From: an uncultured Rhodospirillaceae bacterium
Lineage (GTDB): Bacteria; Pseudomonadota; Alphaproteobacteria; UBA8366; GCA-2717185
Length of the DNA stretch: 41,251 nucleotides
Direction of reading: 5' to 3'
NCBI GenBank assembly: GCA_913044215.1
Contig: CAJWOT010000008.1
Coordinates: forward strand, 1 to 41,251
Shown here: one piece after another, positions 16,307-24,430 of the stretch
Layout: each line of letters opens with the position of its first letter
Numbering within the stretch: position 1 is the first letter of the stretch
The notes under the pieces: model-generated
The model's input: the letters and a program-made list of their open reading frames with translations, nothing else
Databases searched by the model: none
Told to the model about the DNA's origin: nothing
Translations under genes and position numbers: made by a program

Positions 16307-16893
16307 CCGCCGACCCACAGGCTCCACACCGCCAGAAGGGGCGTATCGTAGGACCGCATGCCGTGCAGGATGTTGGGCACGTTGTGCACCGTGCCGCCCA
16401 GTCCCGGCTTGCGCCAGGCGCCTTCGTTCTGCCGCCAGGCACCGTCGGACAGGACGGCGTAGATTTCCTCCGGCGGGTGCGTGTGGTCGGGGTAGTGTGT
16501 GTTGGGGGCGACCAGGCTGACGCCGATGCGCACATCGTTGCGCTGCTCGATGCCGTCGACACCGACGACCACCGCATTGGCGTGGTTGGCGCGGAAATGC
16601 TCGTCACCGACCGGTTTTATAATCCAGGTGAGCTGTGGTTCGACGGCGGCGAACGCTGCTCCGAGCTGCACCGTGCGGTCGGGGCCGGCCTTGGCGTTCT
16701 CGAACGCGGCCGGCAGGTGATCGCAGACCGGCAGCCGTTTCGCGGTCGGCGGTTCCTGCCTGCCGTCCTCGGCGGCCAGCGCGTCGAAGATGCGCGTCGC
16801 CGCCGGTTTGGCGGCGTCGGGAAGGTCACCTTCGAAGACGGCTTGCTGCAGCGAGTCGATGAAGTGCTGCAGTGCCGGTGATCGTTTCGTCAT
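16303..16893 (-). CDS. Cupin of the dimethylsulfoniopropionate (DMSP) lyase family (DddQ/DddL type)
   Basis: A 196-residue protein: an alpha-helical N-terminal half and a C-terminal cupin barrel. DddQ enzymes cleave DMSP to dimethyl sulfide and acrylate with a metal held by two histidines, a glutamate and a nearby tyrosine. The motif here is HYPDHTHPPEEIY, giving Y134, H137, H139, E143 and Y145, and a late H177 in NILHGM. The spacing of these residues equals that of DddQ as I remember it (120/123/125/129/131/163), a constant offset of 14. It is the last gene of a six-gene operon; its ATG overlaps the PhyH stop (ATGA). The neighbours are not known DMSP-pathway genes, so the real substrate could be another beta-elimination substrate. 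Family membership is strong; DMSP activity is inference. Confidence 0.82.
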   Translation of the reverse strand: MTKRSPALQHFIDSLQQAVFEGDLPDAAKPAATRIFDALAAEDGRQEPPTAKRLPVCDHLPAAFENAKAGPDRTVQLGAAFAAVEPQLTWIIKPVGDEHFRANHANAVVVGVDGIEQRNDVRIGVSLVAPNTHYPDHTHPPEEIYAVLSDGAWRQNEGAWRKPGLGGTVHNVPNILHGMRSYDTPLLAVWSLWVGG

Positions 16894-17744
16894 GCCGGTC
16901 CAAGCTCCTTGTCGCTGTAAATACCGTTCGGCTTGAGGGGGCTGTTCGCGAAGACGTTCTGGCCGGTCTTGCGTGACGTGTTGCGCCAGGCCGCCAATTC
17001 GTTTTCCCCGAATTCTTCCTGCGGTGACGGATCGATATCGACGCGGCCATAGGTATCGACGCCGCGCACCAGCATGCCGGAATCGCGGTGCGCCCGAACC
17101 TCCACATGGGTTGGCATCATTTCGACCAGCAGGACGATGCGCCGGTTTTCTGCGGTGTTGACACCCGAACTGTGGATGGCCTGTGCGTTGAACAGGCCGA
17201 TTTCGCCGGCCTTCAGCGGCATTTCGACGGCTTGAGATTCGTCGAAACCCTCCGGGATGTATTGGCCTCGGGTCAGGATGCTCTCCGGATTGCCGGTGTC
17301 GATATGGTCCAAGGTGCCGGTCTTGTGCGACCCGGGAATGACCTTGAGGCAGCCATGATCGAGCGTGCAATCGGCCAATGCCAGCGCGCCGATTACGAGG
17401 ATCGGCCGGATCGGGTTGTGCGCGCCGTCCTGATGCCAACCCGCATGGGTCTTGCCGTCCGGCTCCTTGATGCGGAAGGCCATGCTGTAACACAGGATGT
17501 TCGGGCCGATCAGGTCCTCGTAGACGTCGAGGATTCCATCATGCCGCGCGATTTCCTCGACCCAAGGGCAGAGCAGGTGCGATTTGCTCTTCAGCTTCAA
17601 CCGGTCGTCTGGAAACTTCGCCTCGAAGGCTTCCAGACGAGCTCGGAAATAGGCGATTTCGTCCGGCGACAAGGCTGGGACGGGTGACAGGTATCCCTGT
17701 TCGTGAAAATGGTCGATCTGCGTTTGGGTGAGCGCTTTTGGCAT
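16890..17744 (-). CDS. Phytanoyl-CoA dioxygenase (PhyH)-family protein
   Basis: A 284-residue Fe(II)/2-oxoglutarate oxygenase. Iron ligands are H104 and D106 in AGWHQDGAHN and H191 in AIHSSG; R201/R202 in ENRR is placed to hold 2-oxoglutarate. GCLKVIPGSHKTG is a typical PhyH segment. PhyH members hydroxylate the alpha carbon of acyl-CoAs or small molecules such as ectoine. ATG 17744 shares one base with the stop of the SDR (TGATG), and the gene end overlaps the cupin start by 4 nt, so translation is coupled at both ends. The frame is open upstream but only through the SDR gene. A CoA-ester substrate would fit the thiolase-like gene of the same operon. Confidence 0.9.
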   Translation of the reverse strand: MPKALTQTQIDHFHEQGYLSPVPALSPDEIAYFRARLEAFEAKFPDDRLKLKSKSHLLCPWVEEIARHDGILDVYEDLIGPNILCYSMAFRIKEPDGKTHAGWHQDGAHNPIRPILVIGALALADCTLDHGCLKVIPGSHKTGTLDHIDTGNPESILTRGQYIPEGFDESQAVEMPLKAGEIGLFNAQAIHSSGVNTAENRRIVLLVEMMPTHVEVRAHRDSGMLVRGVDTYGRVDIDPSPQEEFGENELAAWRNTSRKTGQNVFANSPLKPNGIYSDKELGPA

Positions 17745-18511
17745 CACCGCAGGGCCCCGCCGCCATCGACGGAGAAGACGACGCCGTTGACCCAGCTCGC
17801 CTTGTCTGAGGCGAGGAAGGCGACGACATTGGCGCATTCTTCCGAGGTCCCGACCCGGCCGCCGGGGCCGGTCATCAATTCACGCCAACGGTTTTCGTCG
17901 CCGAACTGTTTCTTTGCATGAACCTTTTGCAGTGTGACCAGCCGCTCGGTCTCGATCGGTCCCGGATGGATACCGACGACACGGACACCATGGTCATAAC
18001 TCTCTCGCCCAAGCGCCCTTGTGAAGCCGGTCAGGCTGGAATTGCCCGCCGCGCCGGCGATGTAGTTGGGGCTCGGGCGCACCGCGGCGTTTCCCAGTAC
18101 GTTGACGATCACGCCGCTGCCACGCTTGCACATGGCGGGATAGATGATGCGGCTGATATTGATGTAGCCGAACACTTTCAGGTCCCAGGCCTCGCGCCAG
18201 GTCGCCTCGTCGATCATCTCGATATCGCCGGCTGGAATGGCGCCGGCATTGTTCACCAGGATATCGACATCCTTGCAGGCCTCGGCGAGCGCAGTCGCCG
18301 TGGCGCTATCGGCTAGGCTGCCGGCATGGACCGTGACCTGCGCACCGTACTTCGCATTGATGTCGTCGCGCGCCGCATTTAAATCGGCTTTGGTGCGCGA
18401 CGCGATGTGCAGCGAGCAGCCTTCCGCCGCGAGGACATGCGCGACGGCGAGACCGATGCCCTTCGAGGCACCGGTGACGAGGGCGGTCTTACCTGCGAGA
18501 CCGAGGTCCAT
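17744..18511 (-). CDS. Short-chain dehydrogenase/reductase, atypical active site
   Basis: A 255-residue Rossmann-fold protein. The cofactor motif TGASKGIG (13-20) and NNAG (87-90) are standard, and the C-terminus VNGVVFSVDGGGALR is typical. The catalytic motif is not: Y150 is present in NYIAGAAGN, but position 154 is Ala instead of Lys, and the serine region reads NVLGNAA. This looks like a recognised divergent SDR branch with YIAGxAGN rather than a damaged gene, since the rest is intact. It may use other residues or a different reaction. ATG 18511 follows GAAAGGAA at a good distance. It sits between the amidohydrolase (15-nt gap) and PhyH (1-nt overlap). Confidence 0.9.
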   Translation of the reverse strand: MDLGLAGKTALVTGASKGIGLAVAHVLAAEGCSLHIASRTKADLNAARDDINAKYGAQVTVHAGSLADSATATALAEACKDVDILVNNAGAIPAGDIEMIDEATWREAWDLKVFGYINISRIIYPAMCKRGSGVIVNVLGNAAVRPSPNYIAGAAGNSSLTGFTRALGRESYDHGVRVVGIHPGPIETERLVTLQKVHAKKQFGDENRWRELMTGPGGRVGTSEECANVVAFLASDKASWVNGVVFSVDGGGALR

Positions 18512-18526
18512 ACCGGTTCCTTTCGG

Positions 18527-19753
18527 TTAGTCTGCGGTGCCGCTCTGCCGGTTGGGATAGTCGGGCAGGTCGAACTTGAAAATCCGTTTGGCGTTGAGGC
18601 CGAGGATTTTCGCCCGCTGCTCGTCGTTCATGTGGCTCATCGTCCGCTCGATCGCGGCGGCCGAATGCGGCCAGGTGCCCTCATGATGCGGGTAGTCGTT
18701 CGCCCACAGGAAGTTGTTCCACAGATCGTACTTCTCCGCCAACAGCAGGCCGGCTTCGTCTTCCTGGAAGCTGGCCGCGCCGTTCGAGCGGAAATAGTCG
18801 CTCGGCAGTCCCTGCAGCTTCGGCCTGACCCAGAAATGGTGCTTCTTGTAGGCCTCGTCCATTGCGTCGAGCACCCAGGGCACCCAGCCGATGCCGGCCT
18901 CGATCAGCGCGAAATGGATCTTCGGAAAACGCTCCAGCACGCCGGAGGAACAGAGGTTTGCCAACGGTTCGATAGTCGGTGAGAGCGAGTGGGTGACATA
19001 GTTGATCACCGCCCCGCCATTGCCCTTCGACGCGCGCGGATCGCGGCCCGTGGAAACGTGGAAGGTGATCGGCAGGCCCGTTTCCTCGATCAGCGCCCAC
19101 ATCGGGTCGAATACCGGCAAATTGTAGTTGTCGTGTTCGACGTCATGGGCGCCCCAGATCGGCTTGCACGGCAGGGTAAGCCCACGGAAACCCAGCGCGG
19201 CGACCCGCTCGATTTCCTTCATCGCGCCTTCCAGGTCGCCGGTCGCGATCGCGGCCATCGGCGAAACCGTGTTGTTATGGCTGCCGAACTCCTCCCAGGC
19301 CCATTCGTTCCAGACCTTGCACTGCGCCATTGCGAAGACCGGATCGGGCGTCGCCCACATGGCGAGTCCCTTGTTGGGGAACATGATCTCGGCATCGATG
19401 CCGTCATAGCGGTTGTCTTTGAGGCGATCTTCCAGCTTGGCGCCAGCCTTGCCGCGCACGCCGTCCTCGCCAAGCATGCGGAATTCCATCAGGCGCGCCT
19501 TGCGGTGACCTTCGGAGACGCGCCACTGCTTGCCGTCCTCGTCGGTAACGACACGGGGCAGGCGGTCGACATACTTCTTGTCGATGCGTTTCGCCCACAG
19601 ATCGTGCGGCTCGTTGGCGTGCGTGTCGGCGGAGATCATCAGATACTTTTCCGGGTCGTCCCGGTGCGCCGTGCGTATCCAGCCTTCGGGCCCCGGCGTC
19701 TCCGCCCGCCACAGATTTTCTTCGTTGGTTTCGTAGGCAACCTGTTCAGACAT
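18527..19753 (-). CDS. Amidohydrolase-2-family protein
   Basis: A 408-residue metal-dependent hydrolase or decarboxylase of the COG2159 group. It has the variant N-terminal motif SADTHANEP (D43, H45) in place of HxH, then ITFHVSTGRD for the barrel histidine and WANDYPHHEGTWPHS containing the conserved aspartate and histidines. PNKGLAMW and GLTLPCKPIWGAHD are typical of this long amidohydrolase branch. ATG 19753 has GGGAGAG upstream; a TTG further out is unlikely. Such proteins often hydrolyse or decarboxylate the product of a preceding oxygenase or retro-aldol step. It is the third gene of the operon, 15 nt from both neighbours. Confidence 0.9.
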   Translation of the reverse strand: MSEQVAYETNEENLWRAETPGPEGWIRTAHRDDPEKYLMISADTHANEPHDLWAKRIDKKYVDRLPRVVTDEDGKQWRVSEGHRKARLMEFRMLGEDGVRGKAGAKLEDRLKDNRYDGIDAEIMFPNKGLAMWATPDPVFAMAQCKVWNEWAWEEFGSHNNTVSPMAAIATGDLEGAMKEIERVAALGFRGLTLPCKPIWGAHDVEHDNYNLPVFDPMWALIEETGLPITFHVSTGRDPRASKGNGGAVINYVTHSLSPTIEPLANLCSSGVLERFPKIHFALIEAGIGWVPWVLDAMDEAYKKHHFWVRPKLQGLPSDYFRSNGAASFQEDEAGLLLAEKYDLWNNFLWANDYPHHEGTWPHSAAAIERTMSHMNDEQRAKILGLNAKRIFKFDLPDYPNRQSGTAD

Positions 19754-19768
19754 CTCGTTCTCTCCCAA

Positions 19769-20209
19769 TCAATCCGCAACTTGCCATTGGACCAGCGCGT
19801 AAGGCTGGTCGCCGTCATGCCGCTCTATTACCGCTTTCACTTTGGCGCCGATCGTAACCTCCTGCGCAGGATCGCCCAGCAGATTGCCGATCATGCGCAC
19901 ATTGCCCGCATCGGGCAGTTCGACGAGGACGACAATGTAGGGGCCATGATCCTTCAGCGCGCCATGCACCGGGTGCCAGGGGCGTTCCCAGCTATAGATC
20001 GTGCCTTCGCCTGTGACTTCGGTCCATTCCATGTTGAAGGAGTTGCAGTTGTGGCAGATCCATTCCGGTCCCCATTGCCAGGTTCCGCAATCGGCACAGC
20101 GCTGGACCATGATCTTGCCGTCCAGAAGCGCGTCCCAATAGGGCTTGTCGAGCCCGTCATTCATCGGAACGGGCGCGGGCAGGCCTTCCGGCAGATAGGT
20201 CTCGCTCAT
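19769..20209 (-). CDS. DUF35/OB-fold zinc-ribbon protein (thiolase partner)
   Basis: A 146-residue protein with an N-terminal rubredoxin-like zinc ribbon, CADCGTWQWGPEWICHNC, and a C-terminal OB-fold (GTIYSWERPWHPVHG and IGAKVKAVIERHD). DUF35 proteins bind thiolase-like enzymes; in steroid side-chain degradation the pair Ltp2-ChsH2 forms a retro-aldolase acting on CoA esters. The start ATG overlaps the thiolase stop by 4 nt (ATGA), which favours stoichiometric production of a complex. No other partner thiolase occurs in the window, so the assignment to the adjacent gene is natural. Confidence 0.88.
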   Translation of the reverse strand: MSETYLPEGLPAPVPMNDGLDKPYWDALLDGKIMVQRCADCGTWQWGPEWICHNCNSFNMEWTEVTGEGTIYSWERPWHPVHGALKDHGPYIVVLVELPDAGNVRMIGNLLGDPAQEVTIGAKVKAVIERHDGDQPYALVQWQVAD

Positions 20210-21387
20210 AAGGTGGCCTCCGATCCCAGAATATCCGTGCTGACGTGATGGACCATCGGGCCCGCGATGCTGAGCGCGACGTCGGCCCCAGGCACCTGGT
20301 TCGGCGAGTCGCCGCGAATCTGGCGTACCGCTTCGATCTGCAGGCCGAGCCCGTGCATGTAACATTCCGCCAGATTGCCGCCGCTGGTGTTGAGCGGCAT
20401 CTTGCCGCCCGGCGCGGTCAGGTTCTCCAATTGGAAGAACTCGTTGCACTCCTCCGGTTCGCAGAAACCATGCTCGACCACCGCCATCATCACGCCGATA
20501 GTGAAGTTTTCGTAGCTTTGCACCACATCGACATCTTTCGGGCCGACGCCGGCCATCTCATAGAGGCGCGGTGCCAGGCTGGCGAAACTGGAGGATGGGA
20601 AATTGCTGGCGTTCATGACCGGCGCACCGCACCGATGGTCGGATCCTTGCGCCGCCCCCAGGATGTATGCGGGCTTCTGCTTCATATCCTTCGCTTTTTC
20701 GGCCGAGACGATAATGACTGCCGCCGCGCCGTCATTCTCCTGACAGCAGTCGAATAGCCGGCAAGGCTCGGCGATCCAGCGGGAGTCGTCGTATTTCTCT
20801 TCGGACAAGGGTCGGCCGTACATGACGGCGCGAGGGTTGTTCTGCGCATGGGTGTAGGACGCCATGGAGATGGCCCGAAGCACGCTGTGGTCGACCTTGT
20901 TCTCATGCATGAAGCGCATCGCGCGCATCGCATATTTCTGCAAGGGCGACATGACACCATAAGGCGACATGTAGGCCGGGTCGCCGCTCACTGCAGTGAC
21001 GGGCGGGGCCTTGCCGAAGCGTTGGAACTGGCCCTGCGCCAGCCCGCGAAAGGCGACGACGCAATCCGCCAGACCGACGGCGACCGCTGCCGCCGCGTTG
21101 CCGACGGCTGCCGCGACACCGCCGCCGCCGCCACCCCAATTCATGTTGGAATAGCGCAAATCGTTGATGCCGAGGGCCGCGGCAATCCGCGTCGGTTCGT
21201 TGCGGTCGTTGCTGTAAGACGCGAACCCGTCGATTTCCTTAGCGTCGATCCCCGCATCCTCGCAGGCGGCGAGGATTGCCTTGAGAACCAGGACGAATTC
21301 CGGGTCGGGCGATTGCCCATGCTTGTAATAGGTCGTTTCGCCGACCCCGACGATGGCGGTCTTGCCACGTAACGTTCGATCACTCAT
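20206..21387 (-). CDS. Thiolase-family protein (lipid-transfer/Ltp2-like acetyl-CoA acetyltransferase fold)
   Basis: A 393-residue thiolase-fold protein, first gene of the six-gene operon. TAIVGVGETTYYKHG and FVLVLKAILAACEDAGID at the N-terminus and GGNLAECYMHGLGLQIEAVR at the C-terminus match the non-condensing lipid-transfer-type thiolases. The region that holds the acyl-accepting cysteine in true thiolases reads YSNMNWGGGGGG and has no cysteine, so C-acyl transfer is unlikely; retro-aldol or CoA-binding chemistry with the DUF35 partner fits better. The conserved histidine in the GGN...H segment is present. An SD-like AAGGGAG lies 12 nt upstream of ATG 21387. The substrate is probably a hydroxylated acyl-CoA, an inference from the PhyH and SDR genes downstream. 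Confidence 0.88.
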   Translation of the reverse strand: MSDRTLRGKTAIVGVGETTYYKHGQSPDPEFVLVLKAILAACEDAGIDAKEIDGFASYSNDRNEPTRIAAALGINDLRYSNMNWGGGGGGVAAAVGNAAAAVAVGLADCVVAFRGLAQGQFQRFGKAPPVTAVSGDPAYMSPYGVMSPLQKYAMRAMRFMHENKVDHSVLRAISMASYTHAQNNPRAVMYGRPLSEEKYDDSRWIAEPCRLFDCCQENDGAAAVIIVSAEKAKDMKQKPAYILGAAQGSDHRCGAPVMNASNFPSSSFASLAPRLYEMAGVGPKDVDVVQSYENFTIGVMMAVVEHGFCEPEECNEFFQLENLTAPGGKMPLNTSGGNLAECYMHGLGLQIEAVRQIRGDSPNQVPGADVALSIAGPMVHHVSTDILGSEATL

Positions 21388-21432
21388 GCCGTTGGCTGCT
21401 CCCTTCGATTAGCAGCCAAACTAGCAACCGGA

Positions 21433-21458
21433 CCCCTTGCGCCACAAGGCGCGAGGGG
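21433..21458 (-). terminator. Hairpin after the phosphate transporter gene
   Basis: CCCCTTGCGCC (21433-21443) pairs with GGCGCGAGGGG (21448-21458) around an ACAA loop, an 11-bp stem with one G-T pair. It begins 7 nt beyond the transporter's stop on the minus strand and separates it from the thiolase operon. There is no long U-tract, so efficiency is uncertain. Confidence 0.5.
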
Positions 21459-21464
21459 TGGGGC

Positions 21465-22994
21465 TTAACGGGCAGCGTTGATCGCGAAGAAGATCAACGC
21501 TGCGATAATGGCGGAGGCCGGCACGGTGATCAGCCAGGCCGCGACGATGGTCATCAGGTGGCTACGGCGCACCAGCTTGCGTTTCCTGGCTTTGGCCCAA
21601 CGCCGGATCTCGCGATCGGTGGGGTTTGCAGGGTCACTGGTGGGTTTCGATCCACTGCCTGCGGTAACGTCCACCCGCCGATTGGTGATGGCCTCACGCA
21701 GGAAGCCGACGCCGAACACCGCCCCGACGGCGATATGGGTCGAACTGACCGGCAGGCCCAAGGTCGAGGCGATAATGACCGTTATCGACGCCGACAAGGC
21801 GACACAGAAGGCGCGGACCCGATTCAGTTTGGTGATTTTCTCGCCAACGATCTCGATGATTTTCGGTCCGAATAGCAAAAGCCCGACGGCGATACCGATC
21901 GCACCGATCGCCAGGACCCAGAAGGGCAGCGTGACCTTGGCCGCGACTTCACCTTCCGTGACGGCATTGACGATGGCGGCAAGCGGTCCGACCGCATTGG
22001 CCACATCGTTCGACCCGTGCGCGAAAGAGAGCAGCGCCGCAGCACAGATGAGCGGGATCGTGAACAGCGTACCAACCGACCGGCGTCGGTTTTCCAGCGT
22101 GTCCGCAACCCGTGCGACAGCCGTACGCACAATGAAGTAGGCGATCGCGAACGCAACGACACCGACAATCGTCAGCACCGTGGCATCCGGTTTCCAAATC
22201 CGTTTCAGCCCCTTCATGCAAAGATAGACCGAAAAGGCGGATGCCATGATGGCGACGAGCACGGGCACCCAGCGTTTCGCGGCGGAAATCTTGTCGTCGC
22301 GGTAGAGGATCGCGAATTTGATGAAGGCGAGGAACGCCGCTGCGATAACGCCGCCAAGTACCGGTGAGATGACCCAACTGGCGGCGATCTTCATCATCAC
22401 GAACCAGTCGACCGCCGCGAAACCGGCGGCGGCGATGCCCGCGCCGATGACCCCGCCGACGATGGAATGCGTTGTCGAGACGGGGGCCCCTACATAGGTG
22501 GCCAGATTGACCCACACCGCTGCCGACAACAGCGCCGCCATCATGGCCCAGATGAAGATCGTCTTATCGGCGAAGGAGTCGGGGCTGACGATGCTCTTCG
22601 AGATCGTACTAATGACTTCCCCACCGGCGATCATGGCGCCGGCGGCCTCGAATACCGCGGCGATGCACAAGGCGCCGACCAGGGTGAGCGCTTTCGACCC
22701 GACCGCCGGTCCGACATTGTTGGCGACGTCGTTCGCGCCAATATTCATCGCCATGTAGGCGCCGATCAGGGCCGCGACGGTAACGATCGAATACACCTCG
22801 ACACCGCCGGTTTGAAAGTAGGCGAACACCCAGACGGCCAACAGAAAGAGAAAGCCGAACCCCATATTCAGGTAGCGTTGGCTGACCCGCGAGGACGCTT
22901 TTTCGAGTTGGACAATCCGCTTCAGGTCTTTATCGACCGTCGTTTTCTTGCTACCCCCGCGAGGGCGTTCCGGTGAGCCTTTGAGAATCGACAT
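21465..22994 (-). CDS. PiT-family inorganic phosphate transporter
   Basis: A 509-residue inner-membrane symporter that imports phosphate (probably as metal-phosphate) with protons or sodium. The two inverted PiT signatures are clear: GANDVANNVGPAVG at 86-99 and GSNDVANAVGPLAAI in the second half. PVSTTHSIVGG and LPVSSTHIAVGAVFG are the paired re-entrant loop motifs. About ten hydrophobic segments are present, with a basic cytoplasmic N-terminal extension of 40 residues and a central hydrophilic loop. The usual companion gene of the DUF47/PhoU-like family is not adjacent. It is monocistronic, with a terminator-like hairpin downstream and a 230-nt divergent gap upstream in which I recognise no clear pho box. 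Confidence 0.95.
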   Translation of the reverse strand: MSILKGSPERPRGGSKKTTVDKDLKRIVQLEKASSRVSQRYLNMGFGFLFLLAVWVFAYFQTGGVEVYSIVTVAALIGAYMAMNIGANDVANNVGPAVGSKALTLVGALCIAAVFEAAGAMIAGGEVISTISKSIVSPDSFADKTIFIWAMMAALLSAAVWVNLATYVGAPVSTTHSIVGGVIGAGIAAAGFAAVDWFVMMKIAASWVISPVLGGVIAAAFLAFIKFAILYRDDKISAAKRWVPVLVAIMASAFSVYLCMKGLKRIWKPDATVLTIVGVVAFAIAYFIVRTAVARVADTLENRRRSVGTLFTIPLICAAALLSFAHGSNDVANAVGPLAAIVNAVTEGEVAAKVTLPFWVLAIGAIGIAVGLLLFGPKIIEIVGEKITKLNRVRAFCVALSASITVIIASTLGLPVSSTHIAVGAVFGVGFLREAITNRRVDVTAGSGSKPTSDPANPTDREIRRWAKARKRKLVRRSHLMTIVAAWLITVPASAIIAALIFFAINAAR

Positions 22995-23224
22995 CCGCGC
23001 TATTCCCTAACAGTCGCAGTGTTGGCCACTATCCCATCTGCGTAGCGTTCGGCACCGACTTAGTCCACAGGGGACGGCAGAATTCTGCAGCTCGTCCGCT
23101 ATACGTTGAGATAAAAGAGAAATACTCTGAGGTTAACTTCGACATAGCGACCGGTGCTGGTAGTTGAGCCTCGAAACTTGGCGAATCTCCTGGGCTTAAG
23201 GACTTTCTCCGGATTGAATGACGC
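22995..23224. other. 230-nt divergent gap with no recognised feature
   Basis: Lies between the starts of the PiT transporter and the Nudix gene. It should hold promoters for both. I see no clear regulatory box, hairpin or small gene. Confidence 0.4.
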
Positions 23225-23659
23225 ATGGTTCGATTGGCAGCAATCCAGCAATCGGCGGTCCTTCCCTACCGGTTCCGAAAGGACCGGTTGGAATTGCTGT
23301 TGGTGACGTCGACGGGTACGAAACGGTGGATCCTGCCGAAAGGGCACATCGAGCCCGGCCTGTCGGCTCGGGAATCGGCTGAATTCGAGGCATTGGAAGA
23401 GGCCGGAGTCGTCGGCACGACCGGCCCGCGCAGCATTGGCACCTATCACTATCAAAAACGTCCGGAGAAAGGCGGCGAGCGATGCCGGGTCCGGGTCTTT
23501 GCGATGGCCGTCACCCGTCTACTGAAAAGCTATCCGGAGAAGTCGAAGCGAAAGCGAAAATGGATGACGTGTAAGAAAGCCTTGCAGGAGATTCAGGAAC
23601 CCGAATTGCGCGCCTTGATCGAGCAGTTTGCAAGTTCGGTGACCATACCTTTGAGTTAG
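23225..23659 (+). CDS. Nudix-fold hydrolase with altered Nudix box
   Basis: A 144-residue protein of the Nudix family. The N-terminus (AIQQSAVLPYRF) and RWILPKGHIEPG are typical of the fold. The Nudix consensus is G-x5-E-x7-R-E-U-x-E-E-x-G-U; here the segment runs GHIEPGLSARESAEFEALEE then AGV, so the first Glu is Leu and the Arg is Phe, while the metal-binding EALEE glutamates remain. Relatives of this subgroup (annotated NUDIX hydrolase, DIPP-like) hydrolyse diphosphoinositol or dinucleoside polyphosphates. Activity may be reduced or changed. ATG 23225 has no clear ribosome binding site. It converges on the CNB-SDR gene with a 9-nt gap. Confidence 0.85.
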   Translation: MVRLAAIQQSAVLPYRFRKDRLELLLVTSTGTKRWILPKGHIEPGLSARESAEFEALEEAGVVGTTGPRSIGTYHYQKRPEKGGERCRVRVFAMAVTRLLKSYPEKSKRKRKWMTCKKALQEIQEPELRALIEQFASSVTIPLS

Positions 23660-23668
23660 GTCTGTTTC

Positions 23669-24430
23669 TTAGAATTGCACTCGCGTTGTCGATGCGCCGT
23701 CGACGATCAGGTTCGCACCGCTGATATAGCTTGCTGCCGGGCTGGCGAGGAAGACCACGGCGTTCGCGACTTCCTCCGGCGTACCCAACCTACCAAAGGG
23801 ATTGCGCGACACGGCGGCCTCGTAAGCCTCCGGCGCTTCGCGTTTGCGCACGTCCCAGACACCGCCTTCGAAGAAGATTGCACCGGGTGACACGGTGTTG
23901 GCGCGGATGCCTTTGGCGCCGAGATTTGTGCTCAGCCCGGACAGGTAGTTGATCAATGCCGCTTTTACGCCGCTATAGGCACGGACGCCACCCGACGTGT
24001 TCACTGCCGCAGTGCTGGCGATAGCGGTAATCGACGCGTCATCGGACTTTTCCAGGAACGGCACGGCGGCATCGACGGCCCGAACCGTGCCCAGAATGTC
24101 CACTTCCATGCCGACCCGCCAGGCATCCATGCTCGCCTGGCCGGCCAGCGCACTGGCGTTGGCGACGAGGATATCGAGACCGCCAAACGCGTCCGCCGTC
24201 TCACCGATCCAGTTCTGCAGACCGCTGTCGTCCGTTACATCGACGGCAGCCCCTTGCACGGTTGCGGCAGACCCGGACAGCGCGGCCACGCAGTCCTCTA
24301 CCTGGGCTTTGTCGCGGGCGCAGAAACCGACATGGCAGCCTTCCGCGGCAAGCAGATCGACGATCTTACGCCCGATACCCCGCGTGCCGCCGGTTACGAT
24401 CGCGCGTTTTCCCCCTAACCCCAGGTCCAT
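23669..24430 (-). CDS. Short-chain dehydrogenase, internal in-frame start within the fusion
   Basis: A 253-residue SDR nested at the 3' end of the longer frame. It has the nucleotide motif TGGTRGIG, VANASALAG, the serine IASTAAV, the YSGVK Tyr-Lys pair and SPAASYISGANLIVDGA at the end, so it should be an active NAD(P)-dependent oxidoreductase. AAAGGGAGGCAAGA directly precedes ATG 24430. Standard length for the family and the strong start signal suggest this is the true extent of an independent gene, whether or not the upstream protein reads into it. Confidence 0.75.
   Translation of the reverse strand: MDLGLGGKRAIVTGGTRGIGRKIVDLLAAEGCHVGFCARDKAQVEDCVAALSGSAATVQGAAVDVTDDSGLQNWIGETADAFGGLDILVANASALAGQASMDAWRVGMEVDILGTVRAVDAAVPFLEKSDDASITAIASTAAVNTSGGVRAYSGVKAALINYLSGLSTNLGAKGIRANTVSPGAIFFEGGVWDVRKREAPEAYEAAVSRNPFGRLGTPEEVANAVVFLASPAASYISGANLIVDGASTTRVQF

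Noticed and set aside
18989-20248. A 419-codon open frame on the plus strand
   Set aside because: Antisense to the amidohydrolase and DUF35 genes, which have clear motifs; composition is typical of a shadow frame.
16303-21387. A standard DMSP catabolic operon
   Set aside because: Only the cupin resembles a DMSP enzyme; no acrylate-processing or DMSP transport gene is present.
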